Shown one piece after another: positions 9,190 through 16,995 of a DNA stretch of 64,000 nucleotides. The first letter of the stretch is position 1. Every line of letters begins with the position of its first letter. The position numbers were made by a program, and so were the translations under genes. Location of the stretch: the NCBI GenBank assembly GCA_964551035.1, contig CAZKBK010000015.1, positions 1 through 64,000 on the forward strand, given 5' to 3'. The DNA comes from Chryseosolibacter sp964551035. GTDB taxonomy: Bacteria; Bacteroidota; Bacteroidia; Cytophagales; Cyclobacteriaceae. Under the pieces are notes generated by a model. It made no database searches, had not been told where the DNA came from, and saw nothing but the letters and a program-made list of their open reading frames with translations.

Positions 9190-9852
9190 CTATGGGTTCG
9201 GCACGTTTACCGTCTTGTTGCCGTGAACGCGGGCACGTAAACGGTTTTCAACGTTCGTGACGCCGGGTATCTCTTCGGCGATATCGGCAGCATGACGTTT
9301 CATATAGCGATCTTCGACGAATCCGGTCAGGATCACGTCACCGTTGTCGACACTCACCTCGACGTCCGAGGCATCGACACCAGGGTCTTCATATAAAGCA
9401 TCGCTGATCTCTTCCATTAATCGGTCGTCAGGTCTGCGCCATGACCGCGGACCCTTTCCGCGGTGGCTTTCCTGTTGCCGGTTGCGACGTTCCTGTGCTT
9501 CCCGCATCTGCCAACCTTCCTCCACTTCCGGCCATTGATCCTCAGGCAAGCGGTCATAACTTTCGCGGTAGCCAGCATTCTGTTCATAATCACGGCCCAT
9601 GTTGCCCTGACTATACCCGTAACGGCTGCCGTAATAACCCTCTCCGCCAAAGTCTTCGTACTTACCCCGGTTAAGCCGGTCGTACGCTGACGTTTCATAG
9701 TTATCCATGTCAGCAGGGCCCTGACCGTAGCGCGGGATATCCGCTGATCGGTTGGCGCGGTAATATTCCGGTGTATTGTAGTTGATCCGGCGCTCGCCCC
9801 GGTCGCTGCCCGAAGTTCGCGGATAGTTAAGCGATGATCTCTTGTTACCCAT
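9190..9852 (-). CDS. BON-domain stress-type protein
   Basis: About 220 residues. The N-terminal two thirds are very hydrophilic and low in complexity, rich in Gly, Tyr, Arg and Asp (D-F-G-G-E-G-Y-Y-G-S-R-Y-G-Y), and probably disordered. The last ~70 residues form one BON domain (L-Y-E-D-P-G-V-D-A-S-D-V-E-V, then G-D-V-I-L-T-G-F-V and a V-E-N-R-L end). BON domains usually bind phospholipid or the envelope and are common in osmotic-stress proteins. There is no signal peptide, so it is likely cytosolic. ATG at 9852 is preferred; an in-frame ATG at 9882 would add ten residues. Confidence 0.8.
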   Translation of the reverse strand: MGNKRSSLNYPRTSGSDRGERRINYNTPEYYRANRSADIPRYGQGPADMDNYETSAYDRLNRGKYEDFGGEGYYGSRYGYSQGNMGRDYEQNAGYRESYDRLPEDQWPEVEEGWQMREAQERRNRQQESHRGKGPRSWRRPDDRLMEEISDALYEDPGVDASDVEVSVDNGDVILTGFVEDRYMKRHAADIAEEIPGVTNVENRLRARVHGNKTVNVPNP

Positions 9853-9903
9853 AAACTTTTTTCTGCCGGGAAATAAAACCATGCCGAATGCGATGCCAAC
9901 GGG

Positions 9904-10155
9904 CTATGAAGCGTTCTGCTCCGGCAATTCGAAGAGGACCTGGCTGACCTTGTATTGATTGTCAGCAACCCGTTCCAACACGAGGAAGATATCGTCGTCG
10001 GGATTGTTTTCCATAAATTCCGCATCGTGGTCCGTCCAGGTATGGCTGGCACCCGGGAAGCCTTCAACGGCGATCACATCTCCTGACGAAATGTCCAGGA
10101 TATGCGTCCGGTTAATTGGAAGAAACAGCCTCTTTCCTTTTATGGAGTATTTCAT
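9904..10155 (-). CDS. Small hypothetical protein
   Basis: 83 residues with no family I recognise. It has no signal peptide or membrane helix. It is acidic in the middle (M-E-N-N-P-D-D-D-I-F) with short beta-prone stretches, and contains a single His-Thr-Trp-Thr-Asp-His patch. It is read in the same direction as the BON gene with about 50 bases between them, so the two may be co-transcribed. Confidence 0.6.
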   Translation of the reverse strand: MKYSIKGKRLFLPINRTHILDISSGDVIAVEGFPGASHTWTDHDAEFMENNPDDDIFLVLERVADNQYKVSQVLFELPEQNAS

Positions 10156-10236
10156 TTTGTCAACGGTTTGTCAAAAGAGGAATTAAAATAATGCCAGCGC
10201 AGAATACGCCCGAAACGTGTTAAACGACGATGAAAA

Positions 10237-10246
10237 TTCTTAACTT
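10237..10246 (+). promoter_or_regulatory. Promoter-like TTCTTAACTT motif
   Basis: GAAAA followed by TTCTTAACTT ends 6 bases before the start codon of the zinc-ribbon gene. The same sequence, with one extra base after GAAAA, occurs upstream of the candidate RNA at about 35.98 kb and of the MBL gene at 38549. TAACTT resembles the Bacteroidota -7 box TAnnTTTG. Confidence 0.45.
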
Positions 10247-10252
10247 GACGCA

Positions 10253-10906
10253 ATGACCAACAATAACTTCAAACCGGACGAGAGGGAACTGATAAGGGTG
10301 GCGACGTTTTTCAAGAAGCGGAGCAGGCAGCTGATTGCAGCCGGAAAATTGTCCGATGATCATCGGAATGTAGAAGAAGCCGTCGACCGGTTCGTTGCCC
10401 ATCTCGACCGTCACGCCAACACCAGGGCAGCGGTTTTCTCGCAACATGAAGAATTGAAGAAAATGGTTCGCGACGAAGCGCTGTGCCCGTCATGCCAATC
10501 GGGAGAGATGTTAAAATATGTTGGGACGGAGGCAAACGAAAAAGGATGGAAGAGCAACCGCTATAAATGCCGCAGGTGCAACATCGCGTTCACGTGGAAC
10601 CGCCCGAATAACCCCTGGGACATGGTTTCCTACTTCGAGGAAGTTCTGGCCGCCCTGCACATGAAATGCGCAGATGTCTCTATCACCGGGGACGAGCAAC
10701 AGGAGTTGCAGGCAGGTATCGATCAGCTCAACGCCCACCTTGAGAGGTTGAAACCGGTTCTTGAGTCCCACGATCGTGAGTACAATGAGATTATCTCTCA
10801 GGAGGAAGAAATGGAGAAACTTGTGCATGAGTTCAAGAACTCGCTGATGATCGAGAAAATCAAGCTTGAAACATGGTCCAACAATAACCCGGAACAATCC
10901 GCATGA
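10253..10906 (+). CDS. Zinc-ribbon and coiled-coil protein
   Basis: 217 residues, family unknown to me. A central treble-clef or zinc-ribbon pattern, C-P-S-C at about residue 78 and C-R-R-C about 28 residues later, is flanked by helices. The C-terminal third is a strongly charged coiled coil (about 145-205). No signal peptide, so cytosolic. It overlaps the following ABC ATPase gene by four bases (ATGA), so the two are almost certainly co-translated and may act together. Confidence 0.65.
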   Translation: MTNNNFKPDERELIRVATFFKKRSRQLIAAGKLSDDHRNVEEAVDRFVAHLDRHANTRAAVFSQHEELKKMVRDEALCPSCQSGEMLKYVGTEANEKGWKSNRYKCRRCNIAFTWNRPNNPWDMVSYFEEVLAALHMKCADVSITGDEQQELQAGIDQLNAHLERLKPVLESHDREYNEIISQEEEMEKLVHEFKNSLMIEKIKLETWSNNNPEQSA

Positions 10907-11865
10907 CCTTTTTGTCCGTGGTGGAGATCCGTAAGCGCCTGCAAAAGGATTTCGAACTCAAACAAATCACGTTCACACAAAGAAAAAACGAAAAGCTGGC
11001 CATTGCCGGTGCCAGCGGCTCGGGAAAGACGACGTTGCTTCGGATCATAGCGGGTTTGATCCAGCCCGACAGGGGAAAGATACTGATCAACGGTGAGCGC
11101 GTGAAAGGACCCGGCGAGGTTCTCGTTCCCGGCCATCCGATGATCGCTTACCTGTCCCAGCATTTTGAGCTTCCCAAGTTCCTGAGGGTGGAGCAAGTAC
11201 TGGCTTATGCGAATGCGCTGGCAGATGAAGAGGCGCGCACGTTGTTCCGACTGTGCCAGATCGATCACTTGTTGAAACGCCACACGGATGAACTCGCGGG
11301 CGGTGAGCGCCAGCGCATCGCTGTTTGTCGGCTGCTGCTCGGTAATCCCAAACTGCTTTTGCTCGATGAGCCGTTTGCACACCTGGACCACGCACACAAG
11401 GAGACCTTGAAAACCGTGATTCGCGAAATTGGCAACAGGCTCAAGATCACCTGCCTCCTGGTTTCACACGATCCTGTGGATACGATGTCATGGGCCGACC
11501 GCATTATCGTTTTGCAAAATGGGCGCGTGGTACAAAAGGGCACACCCGCCAGGATCTATAATGCGCCCCGGGATGAGTATGTCGCCGGCTTGTTCGGAAC
11601 GTATGCTGTTATCGAGCCCGCGGCTCAGAAGCTGTTTCTTAACGGCACTGACCGGAAGCTTTCAAGAAAGCCATGGATCGTACGACCGGGAACTTTCCGG
11701 ATCGTCGCGCGCGGCCGCGGAGGCGTGCGCGGCAAAGTCGAGTTTGTCCGTTTTCTCGGAACTACTTGCGAGGCGCAGGTCCGGATTGAAGACGGTCCTG
11801 TCGTTACTGTTGCCGACAACAGGCATACCCTTGCTGCGGGCGATATCGTGCATGTTGCCCTTTAA
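10903..11865 (+). CDS. ABC transporter ATP-binding protein with TOBE-like C-terminus
   Basis: 320-residue nucleotide-binding subunit. Walker A is GASGSGKTT, the Q-loop lies around Y-L-S-Q-H, the signature is L-A-G-G-E-R-Q-R-I, and Walker B is LLLLDEP followed by the D-loop AHLD and an H-loop His. The last ~70 residues look like a TOBE/MOP-type beta domain, as in CysA/PotA-type importers of inorganic anions or polyamines. No permease or binding protein is encoded nearby, so the substrate cannot be named. Its only operon partner is the upstream zinc-ribbon protein. Confidence 0.85.
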   Translation: MTFLSVVEIRKRLQKDFELKQITFTQRKNEKLAIAGASGSGKTTLLRIIAGLIQPDRGKILINGERVKGPGEVLVPGHPMIAYLSQHFELPKFLRVEQVLAYANALADEEARTLFRLCQIDHLLKRHTDELAGGERQRIAVCRLLLGNPKLLLLDEPFAHLDHAHKETLKTVIREIGNRLKITCLLVSHDPVDTMSWADRIIVLQNGRVVQKGTPARIYNAPRDEYVAGLFGTYAVIEPAAQKLFLNGTDRKLSRKPWIVRPGTFRIVARGRGGVRGKVEFVRFLGTTCEAQVRIEDGPVVTVADNRHTLAAGDIVHVAL

Positions 11866-11959
11866 TTGTGTCGGGCAGTGATCCGTACAGCTTTTGCCCG
11901 GTGCGCTTACCCATTCGGTTGGTCATCGCCTGACCTTGACATCGAGAAGCGGGCCACGA

Positions 11960-12382
11960 TCACGCCGCATCGTAGCCGATCATCCAGCGGATGCCGAATT
12001 TGTCGTTAAGCATCCCGAAGTATGACCCCCAAAACGTGTCTGCGATCGGTATGGTGATTTTACCACCCTTAGCCAGTCCGTTGAAGAGCTTGTCCGCATG
12101 ATCCCGACTGTCTGCCTTAACGTATAGTTCGACGTTGTTACCCTCCGCGAAGCTGTTGGCCGTGGGGCCGAACGAATCACTTCCCATGATCGCCTGGTCT
12201 TTCCCGACCGGTAATGTGACATGCATGATCTTGTCTTGATCAGCGGGCGACAATTTCGCGGCCTCCGGGGTGTCCTTGACCCTGTTGAGAGATACAAATT
12301 CACCGCCGAAAACGGATTTGTAAAAGTTGAATGCCTCTTCGGCATTCCCCTTAAAATGGAGATAGGGATTAATTGATGCCAT
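11960..12382 (-). CDS. VOC family protein, PhnB-like
   Basis: 140-residue glyoxalase-fold protein of the PhnB/3-demethylubiquinone-like group. It shows the opening N-P-Y-L-H-F-K-G-N-A-E-E-A-F-N-F-Y, the E-L-Y-V-K-A strand, and the D-x-F-W-G-x-x-x-G-x-x-x-D-x-F-G-I-R-W-M ending. These proteins bind a small molecule or divalent metal; the exact reaction is not predictable. They often cluster with DoxX, RibD-like and AraC-type genes in soil Bacteroidota, as seen here. It is a separate unit: 168 bases without a clear gene separate it from the operon behind it. Confidence 0.85.
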   Translation of the reverse strand: MASINPYLHFKGNAEEAFNFYKSVFGGEFVSLNRVKDTPEAAKLSPADQDKIMHVTLPVGKDQAIMGSDSFGPTANSFAEGNNVELYVKADSRDHADKLFNGLAKGGKITIPIADTFWGSYFGMLNDKFGIRWMIGYDAA

Positions 12383-12550
12383 ATAGAAATTGGTTTCGTG
12401 ACAAGTTTTAATTCAAGGTATATCCTGCCTTCGACACCGCTCGGGCCTCGAAAGGAACCTCTTCCGCGAAGACCTCGTTTTCCTGACCTGGTCGAAGCCC
12501 CGGAGGGCAGGTAGCGCGTGCGGCAAACAAGTTAGTGTTTTCATTCTCAT

Positions 12551-12790
12551 TTAAAGGGTATAGCCCTGAACGACGTCGGGAAGTACCTCGGCCTGCACGC
12601 CAACGGTCTTTAGCAGTACGCTTAGGCCACACGTGTCGACGTTTTCTCCGGTTGATTTGACGCGGAGGATTCGGTCGCAATCGTCGAGATCAAAGTTGGC
12701 TGTATAACCGGGAAATGCGCGCTGAATACGTTGAACGATTGCTTGCGCAACTTCCGGGCTACCCACATTTGTTTTGAACACCTCTATCAT
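12551..12790 (-). CDS. Small HMA-like fold protein
   Basis: 79 residues. The ATG at 12790 overlaps the stop of the upstream RibD-like gene (ATGA), which fixes this start. The pattern beta-alpha-beta-beta-alpha-beta (M-I-E-V-F-K-T-N-V, helix, F-D-L-D-D-C-D-R-I-L-R-V) resembles heavy-metal-associated or ferredoxin-like domains. The usual metal-binding CxxC loop is absent, so metal carriage is not supported. Its function is unknown; the coupling implies joint expression with the RibD-like protein. Confidence 0.7.
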   Translation of the reverse strand: MIEVFKTNVGSPEVAQAIVQRIQRAFPGYTANFDLDDCDRILRVKSTGENVDTCGLSVLLKTVGVQAEVLPDVVQGYTL

Positions 12791-13365
12791 GGCCACCGTT
12801 TTGCGTGGAGCCTGTTCTCGGGAAGGTATCTCAGGCAAAATGCTCCCGACTCAAGCGCTCGTGTATCTACGTGTTGAAGCCGTAGCCGGTTTGTCAATTG
12901 GCCAAAAAATGGTTTGCCTTCACCGAGTACGAGGGGGTAAACCGTCAGGCGGTATTCGTCGACCAGGTCGAGCGCCACAAAAGTGTCGAGCGTCCGCGCG
13001 CCGCCGCAAAACCAGATGTCTTTCCCTTCCTCATCGCGGATTCGCCGGACCTCCTGCTCGAGGTTCTGGTAGATGACCATCGCGTTGCCCTCGACATGAC
13101 GAACCGTGGAAGAGATCACATATTTTCGGATCGCATTGAGATTTTCATTGAATGTTCGGATGGGTTCCGGGATGCGTTCATCCATCGGACGGGGAATCCC
13201 AAGTTTCTGGTAAGTGCCGCGGCCGCAGAACAGCGTATCGAATGCCTTTAGCGCCTGGTTGGCGTGGTTGAGACGGGACTCAACGGCAAACCAGTCAAGC
13301 TGTCCATGGATGTCCTCAATGAACCCATCGATCGTAATCCCAATATCTGCAATGATTCGTCTCAT
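12787..13365 (-). CDS. Dihydrofolate reductase / RibD C-terminal-like protein
   Basis: 192 residues of the RibD C-terminal/DHFR fold, the yyaP/yddB-like group. It has the N-terminal S/T-x-D-G-F-I-E-D type strand (here T-I-D-G-F-I-E-D), a G-R-G-T-Y segment, the W-F-C-G-G-A nucleotide-binding loop and the L-V-D-E-Y-R-L-T-V-Y-P-L-V-L-G-E-G ending. It is probably an NADPH-binding reductase with unknown substrate. It is divergent from the GlxA-type regulator, with two operator-like repeats between them, which suggests control by that regulator. Confidence 0.88.
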   Translation of the reverse strand: MRRIIADIGITIDGFIEDIHGQLDWFAVESRLNHANQALKAFDTLFCGRGTYQKLGIPRPMDERIPEPIRTFNENLNAIRKYVISSTVRHVEGNAMVIYQNLEQEVRRIRDEEGKDIWFCGGARTLDTFVALDLVDEYRLTVYPLVLGEGKPFFGQLTNRLRLQHVDTRALESGAFCLRYLPENRLHAKRWP

Positions 13366-13431
13366 ATGACCATTCCTCTATAGGCTGATGCACACAAAGC
13401 TAGGACTCAATACCGGACGCTGCGCTGGTGC

Positions 13432-13462
13432 ATTCCGCCATAAAAGAGGGCCGACTGCGACA
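13432..13462 (+). promoter_or_regulatory. Operator-like 31-bp repeat, copy 1
   Basis: ATTCCGCCAT (13432-13441), then AGGG and TGCGACA, total 31 bp. It aligns without gaps to copy 2 at 13515 (23 of 31 identical) and is 67 bp upstream of the RibD-like start codon. Confidence 0.65.
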
Positions 13463-13514
13463 TTTGAAGTGATTTGATAGGCCATCTGTCAGATTCGGCC
13501 TCTGAAAGGGGGTA

Positions 13515-13545
13515 ATTCCGCCATCTCGAAGGGTTGATTGCGACA
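13515..13545 (+). promoter_or_regulatory. Operator-like 31-bp repeat, copy 2
   Basis: Direct repeat of the 13432 element, same orientation, start-to-start spacing 83 bp (about eight helical turns). It ends 72 bases before the GlxA-type regulator start. Paired direct repeats in a divergent promoter region are typical of AraC-family control; binding by this regulator is inferred. Confidence 0.65.
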
Positions 13546-13617
13546 GGATCGTGTCTTAGATTTGAAGTATTAAACAAGGAAAATGACCGTCCAACGGACA
13601 AACCAACTTTAGTACTA

Positions 13618-14595
13618 ATGAAACACATCACGATTCTCGTTCCGAAGGGAGCCATACTCGGAAGCATCGAGGGGCCGCGACAGGTGCTTACCGGTGTGAA
13701 CATGCACGCGGCCAGCCTGGGCAAGCCGCCGTTGTTCAAAATTGAACTTGTGGGTCTTCAGAAAGAAACGCCACTGATCCGCGGGATGTACACCATCCAC
13801 ACGGACAAAGTTATCAGCCAGGTGAAGAAGACCGACCTGATTATTGTGCCCGCGATCGACGGAGACCTGAGCGCTGCCATCGCCGACAACCATGAGTTTA
13901 TTCCCTGGATACAGCAACAGTACAAAGCCGGCGCCGAAGTGGCGAGCCTTTGTGTGGGCGCTTTCATTCTTGCTTCAACCGGCCTGCTGGATGGCCGCAA
14001 GTGCGCAACCCATTGGGTGGCGGCCAACGAGTTCCGAAAAATGTTTCCGGAAATCGATCTTGTGACGGAAAAAGTGGTGACTGATGAGCACGGCATCTAT
14101 ACGAGTGGCGGCGCCTATTCGTATCTTACACTGGTCCTCTACCTCATCGAAAAATACGCAGGGCGTGCGACGGCGATCTTTTGCGCCAAGATCTTCGCCA
14201 TTGACATCGACCGGCAGACGCAATCGCCGTTCATGATGTTCAGCGGTCAGAAAGATCATGAAGACACGCCTATCCGCAAAGCCCAGGATTATATCGAAAA
14301 GAACTACCAGGAAAAGATCACCGTTGACGACCTGGCGGAAATGCTTGCCCTGAGCCGGCGTAATTTGGAACGCCGTTTCAAGAAGGCCACAGCCAACACC
14401 GTGATCGAATACATTCAACGGGTGAAAATCGAGGCGGCAAAGATGAATCTCGAATCTTCGCGGGAAAATGTCAACGAGGTGATGTACAAGGTAGGGTATA
14501 CCGACACAAAGGCTTTCCGTAATACCTTTAAACGAATCACCGGACTTTCGCCCGTTCAGTATCGTACGAAGTACAATCGCGAAGTCCTCGTATAG
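13618..14595 (+). CDS. GlxA family transcriptional regulator (DJ-1/PfpI plus AraC HTH)
   Basis: 325-residue regulator. Residues 1 to about 185 are a DJ-1/PfpI-like domain with the nucleophile-elbow Cys in A-S-L-C-V-G-A-F. Residues about 220-320 are an AraC-type double helix-turn-helix (I-T-V-D-D-L-A-E-M-L-A-L-S-R-R-N-L-E-R-R-F; then V-M-Y-K-V-G-Y and F-K-R-I-T-G-L-S-P-V-Q-Y). ATG 13618 is chosen because the protein begins with the expected strand (M-K-H-I-T-I-L-V-P); the 28 extra upstream codons show no family sequence. It probably regulates itself and the divergent RibD-like operon. Confidence 0.92.
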   Translation: MKHITILVPKGAILGSIEGPRQVLTGVNMHAASLGKPPLFKIELVGLQKETPLIRGMYTIHTDKVISQVKKTDLIIVPAIDGDLSAAIADNHEFIPWIQQQYKAGAEVASLCVGAFILASTGLLDGRKCATHWVAANEFRKMFPEIDLVTEKVVTDEHGIYTSGGAYSYLTLVLYLIEKYAGRATAIFCAKIFAIDIDRQTQSPFMMFSGQKDHEDTPIRKAQDYIEKNYQEKITVDDLAEMLALSRRNLERRFKKATANTVIEYIQRVKIEAAKMNLESSRENVNEVMYKVGYTDTKAFRNTFKRITGLSPVQYRTKYNREVLV

Positions 14596-14644
14596 CGTTC
14601 GCCTACCGGATTGATATATGATGAAGTTTGGCTAAATTTAGCGG

Positions 14645-15388
14645 ATGATACGACTGTCCCTTTTTCAGTTGGTCTTTTCGGTGTCGGTTTGTTGCATCGC
14701 CCAGCGGTCGGCGCCTGATACGGTAGTTACCAACCGCGGGCCCCTGGTCATTCAGCCCATTCTTCACGGCACGGTCGTGTTCACCTGGGATGGTAAGACT
14801 ATTTATGTTGATCCCTATGGCGGCGCGGAAGCGTTTAACGGTATTGCTCCGCCCGACCTCATCGTGATCACGGATGTTCACGGCGACCACCTGAATGAGG
14901 AGACGTTGAACGCTATTGAGACAAGTCAAGCGCGAATCATCGCACCCCAGGCCGTGGCGGACAGGTTGCCCGAATGGAAGCGCAGGATCGGTGTCCTCGC
15001 CAATGGCCAATCCCTGACGGAGGCTGGAGTCACCATTAAGGCGTACCCGATGTACAATTTGCCGGAGACCGCGGATTCGCGACACCCGAAAGGCCGCGGC
15101 AATGGTTACGTGTTCGATTTCGGCGGAAAGAAAGTTTACATTTCCGGAGATACCGAGGACATCCCGGAGATGAGGGCGCTGGAGAATATCGACATCGCAT
15201 TTGTCTGCATGAATGGCCCCACCATGAATATTCACCAGGCGGCCGATGCGGTGATCGCGTTCAAACCACGCGTTGTTTACCCGTTTCACCATCGAGGCAG
15301 TGACATCGAGGCTTTCAAAAACCTTGTGAATGAAGGAACCCCGACCGTCGAAGTAAGGCTGCGCAACTGGTATCCGGAATATAAGTAG
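14645..15388 (+). CDS. Exported MBL-fold hydrolase
   Basis: 247 residues, metallo-beta-lactamase superfamily in the UlaG/YtnP-like subgroup. A signal peptide (cleavage near C-C-I-A-Q) predicts a periplasmic location, unusual for this subgroup. The metal motif reads D-V-H-G-D-H, with Asp in place of the first His of HxHxDH. Later ligands are in I-S-G-D-T-E-D and P-F-H-H-R-G. The substrate is unknown. A variant -7 box (TAAATTTA) lies about 15 bases before the ATG. Confidence 0.85.
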   Translation: MIRLSLFQLVFSVSVCCIAQRSAPDTVVTNRGPLVIQPILHGTVVFTWDGKTIYVDPYGGAEAFNGIAPPDLIVITDVHGDHLNEETLNAIETSQARIIAPQAVADRLPEWKRRIGVLANGQSLTEAGVTIKAYPMYNLPETADSRHPKGRGNGYVFDFGGKKVYISGDTEDIPEMRALENIDIAFVCMNGPTMNIHQAADAVIAFKPRVVYPFHHRGSDIEAFKNLVNEGTPTVEVRLRNWYPEYK

Positions 15389-15577
15389 CCCTTTCCCTGA
15401 GCGTTCAACCATTTTTATTTTCTGCTTTTTTCCAGCGGCAACGCCGTCGGCGCGACATGCCCTTCGTAGCTTTTAAAGCTTCACGGGACGAATGATGCGT
15501 TGCGATGATTCGAGGGGCAAACAAAAAACCCGGGCTACGTGGGCCGATTTGTCTTGAAGTGGTATCTTCGATTCGTT

Positions 15578-16240
15578 ATGGCATTTTTGAGAGTTCTGGC
15601 ATGGATCACCCTGGCGTCGTTGGTGGCATCATGTGCATCCGTCCGCAGTTCTTCGCGCTACCAGTTGACGTCAGGAAGGTATTTTATGAAACACGGTAGT
15701 GAAAGTCACGGCAAGGTTAAGGTGGTGGTAAAGGCAGACTCCATTGAAGTCTATACGCTTCAGAACGGAAGGCTCATCCTTAGACACGATGCAACCCAGC
15801 GCTTCATCCAGCACAACCTTGACGTCGACCTGGTGGTTGCACCCGTTAAGTACCGGCCTGCCATGCCGACCCTGCCTCGCCAGATGAACAACTCTTTCAA
15901 CGCCAATGTTTTCGCCGGCTACCGGCTCGACCGTTTCCTGATCCGCGGCAACGACGAAGGGATCGGGGCCGCGCGCAAGCTGACACATCGCTCTATCGGC
16001 GTCGGGGTATTTACCGGCGTGTGCTCACTGGTAGTAACGCCGTGGACGACAAACAACCAAATTGGCGAAGAATACCAGGGCTTCGGCGTATCGCGGGGTA
16101 TTATGTTGCTGGGCGGCGTGGAATCGTTGACCTTCGGTGTGGCGGCCGGATGGGACCGGCTGACGGACAGGGACAAACATGTCTGGATCTACCAGGACAA
16201 GCCGTGGTATGGCCTCACCATTGGCGTCAATATCAATTGA
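15578..16240 (+). CDS. Hypothetical lipoprotein
   Basis: About 220 residues. ATG 15578 gives a lipoprotein signal with lipobox L-V-A-S-C; an earlier in-frame codon at 15539 adds 13 residues before it. The mature part has a beta-rich first half (K-V-K-V-V-V-K-A-D-S-I-E-V-Y) and a second half with Gly-rich amphipathic strands (W-Y-G-L-T-I-G-V-N-I-N end), suggestive of an outer-membrane or surface beta protein. No family recognised. Confidence 0.7.
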   Translation: MAFLRVLAWITLASLVASCASVRSSSRYQLTSGRYFMKHGSESHGKVKVVVKADSIEVYTLQNGRLILRHDATQRFIQHNLDVDLVVAPVKYRPAMPTLPRQMNNSFNANVFAGYRLDRFLIRGNDEGIGAARKLTHRSIGVGVFTGVCSLVVTPWTTNNQIGEEYQGFGVSRGIMLLGGVESLTFGVAAGWDRLTDRDKHVWIYQDKPWYGLTIGVNIN

Positions 16241-16291
16241 CCCGCGGGGCCCGACGGCCTGTCCGAGACATCGTCATTCGTCATTGAACGT

Positions 16292-16852
16292 ATGATTCAC
16301 TTTCTTCAAAAATTTTCGAACTGGCGATCGATTGTTCCCCTCTTGATACTCTTCGTCGTGTTCAGTTCCTATTTCTTTCCGGCCTACCAGGTCAGGAGGG
16401 ACCACGCTGCCTCCGGAAAGGTTGAACCGCTTGATCTTCGGTTCGGATATGATTATCAGGAGGTTCTTCATGAGTTTAACGTATTGGGTGTCGGGGGTCG
16501 GGCGGTCTATAGGATCATGGTGGGCAAAATCGACATGGCGTACCCTGTCGTTTATGGTCCGCTGGTTATCATGGTGCTTGCGTTCTTGCTGAAGCGCGCT
16601 TTTCCGGACGCCCCGGCTGTGATCGTGGCCGCTCTTTTTCCGGTGCTGACGATGGGGTTTGACTATCTTGAGAATGCAAACACGCTGCGGTTGTTGACGC
16701 ACTTTCCGGACTTTTCCCCGGAGGATGTGGCGCGAGGGGCATGGTTCACGATGCTAAAGCACATAACCCTCGCGGGATGTCTCGTGGGAGCCGCCTCGCT
16801 TTCCGTCGTGCTTCTGCTAAAGAAAGTCCGGAAAATGCGTGGGAACCTTTAG
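16292..16852 (+). CDS. Integral membrane protein, four helices
   Basis: 186 residues with four predicted membrane helices: about 13-31, 85-102, 108-125 and 155-175. The long loop between helices 1 and 2 contains F-G-Y-D-Y-Q-E-V. The segment D-Y-L-E-N-A-N-T-L after helix 3 is seen in a group of uncharacterised Bacteroidota membrane proteins. The function is unknown. Confidence 0.7.
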   Translation: MIHFLQKFSNWRSIVPLLILFVVFSSYFFPAYQVRRDHAASGKVEPLDLRFGYDYQEVLHEFNVLGVGGRAVYRIMVGKIDMAYPVVYGPLVIMVLAFLLKRAFPDAPAVIVAALFPVLTMGFDYLENANTLRLLTHFPDFSPEDVARGAWFTMLKHITLAGCLVGAASLSVVLLLKKVRKMRGNL

Positions 16853-16995
16853 GAAAATTAGAATCCTGAGAAGTCCTTCGTCTGAAGGGTGCAGCTTATC
16901 TGCGGATTCGGCGCTTGGTCCCGGAGAATCGGTCATCGGTAAGCATGTTGCACGGCGAATGCTTTTCTTGATAACTTTTGGCAATTTGAACTCGT

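Noticed and set aside
12408..12680. 90-codon minus-strand frame after the HMA-like gene
   Set aside because: It overlaps that gene in another frame, is full of Arg/Pro and has no family features.
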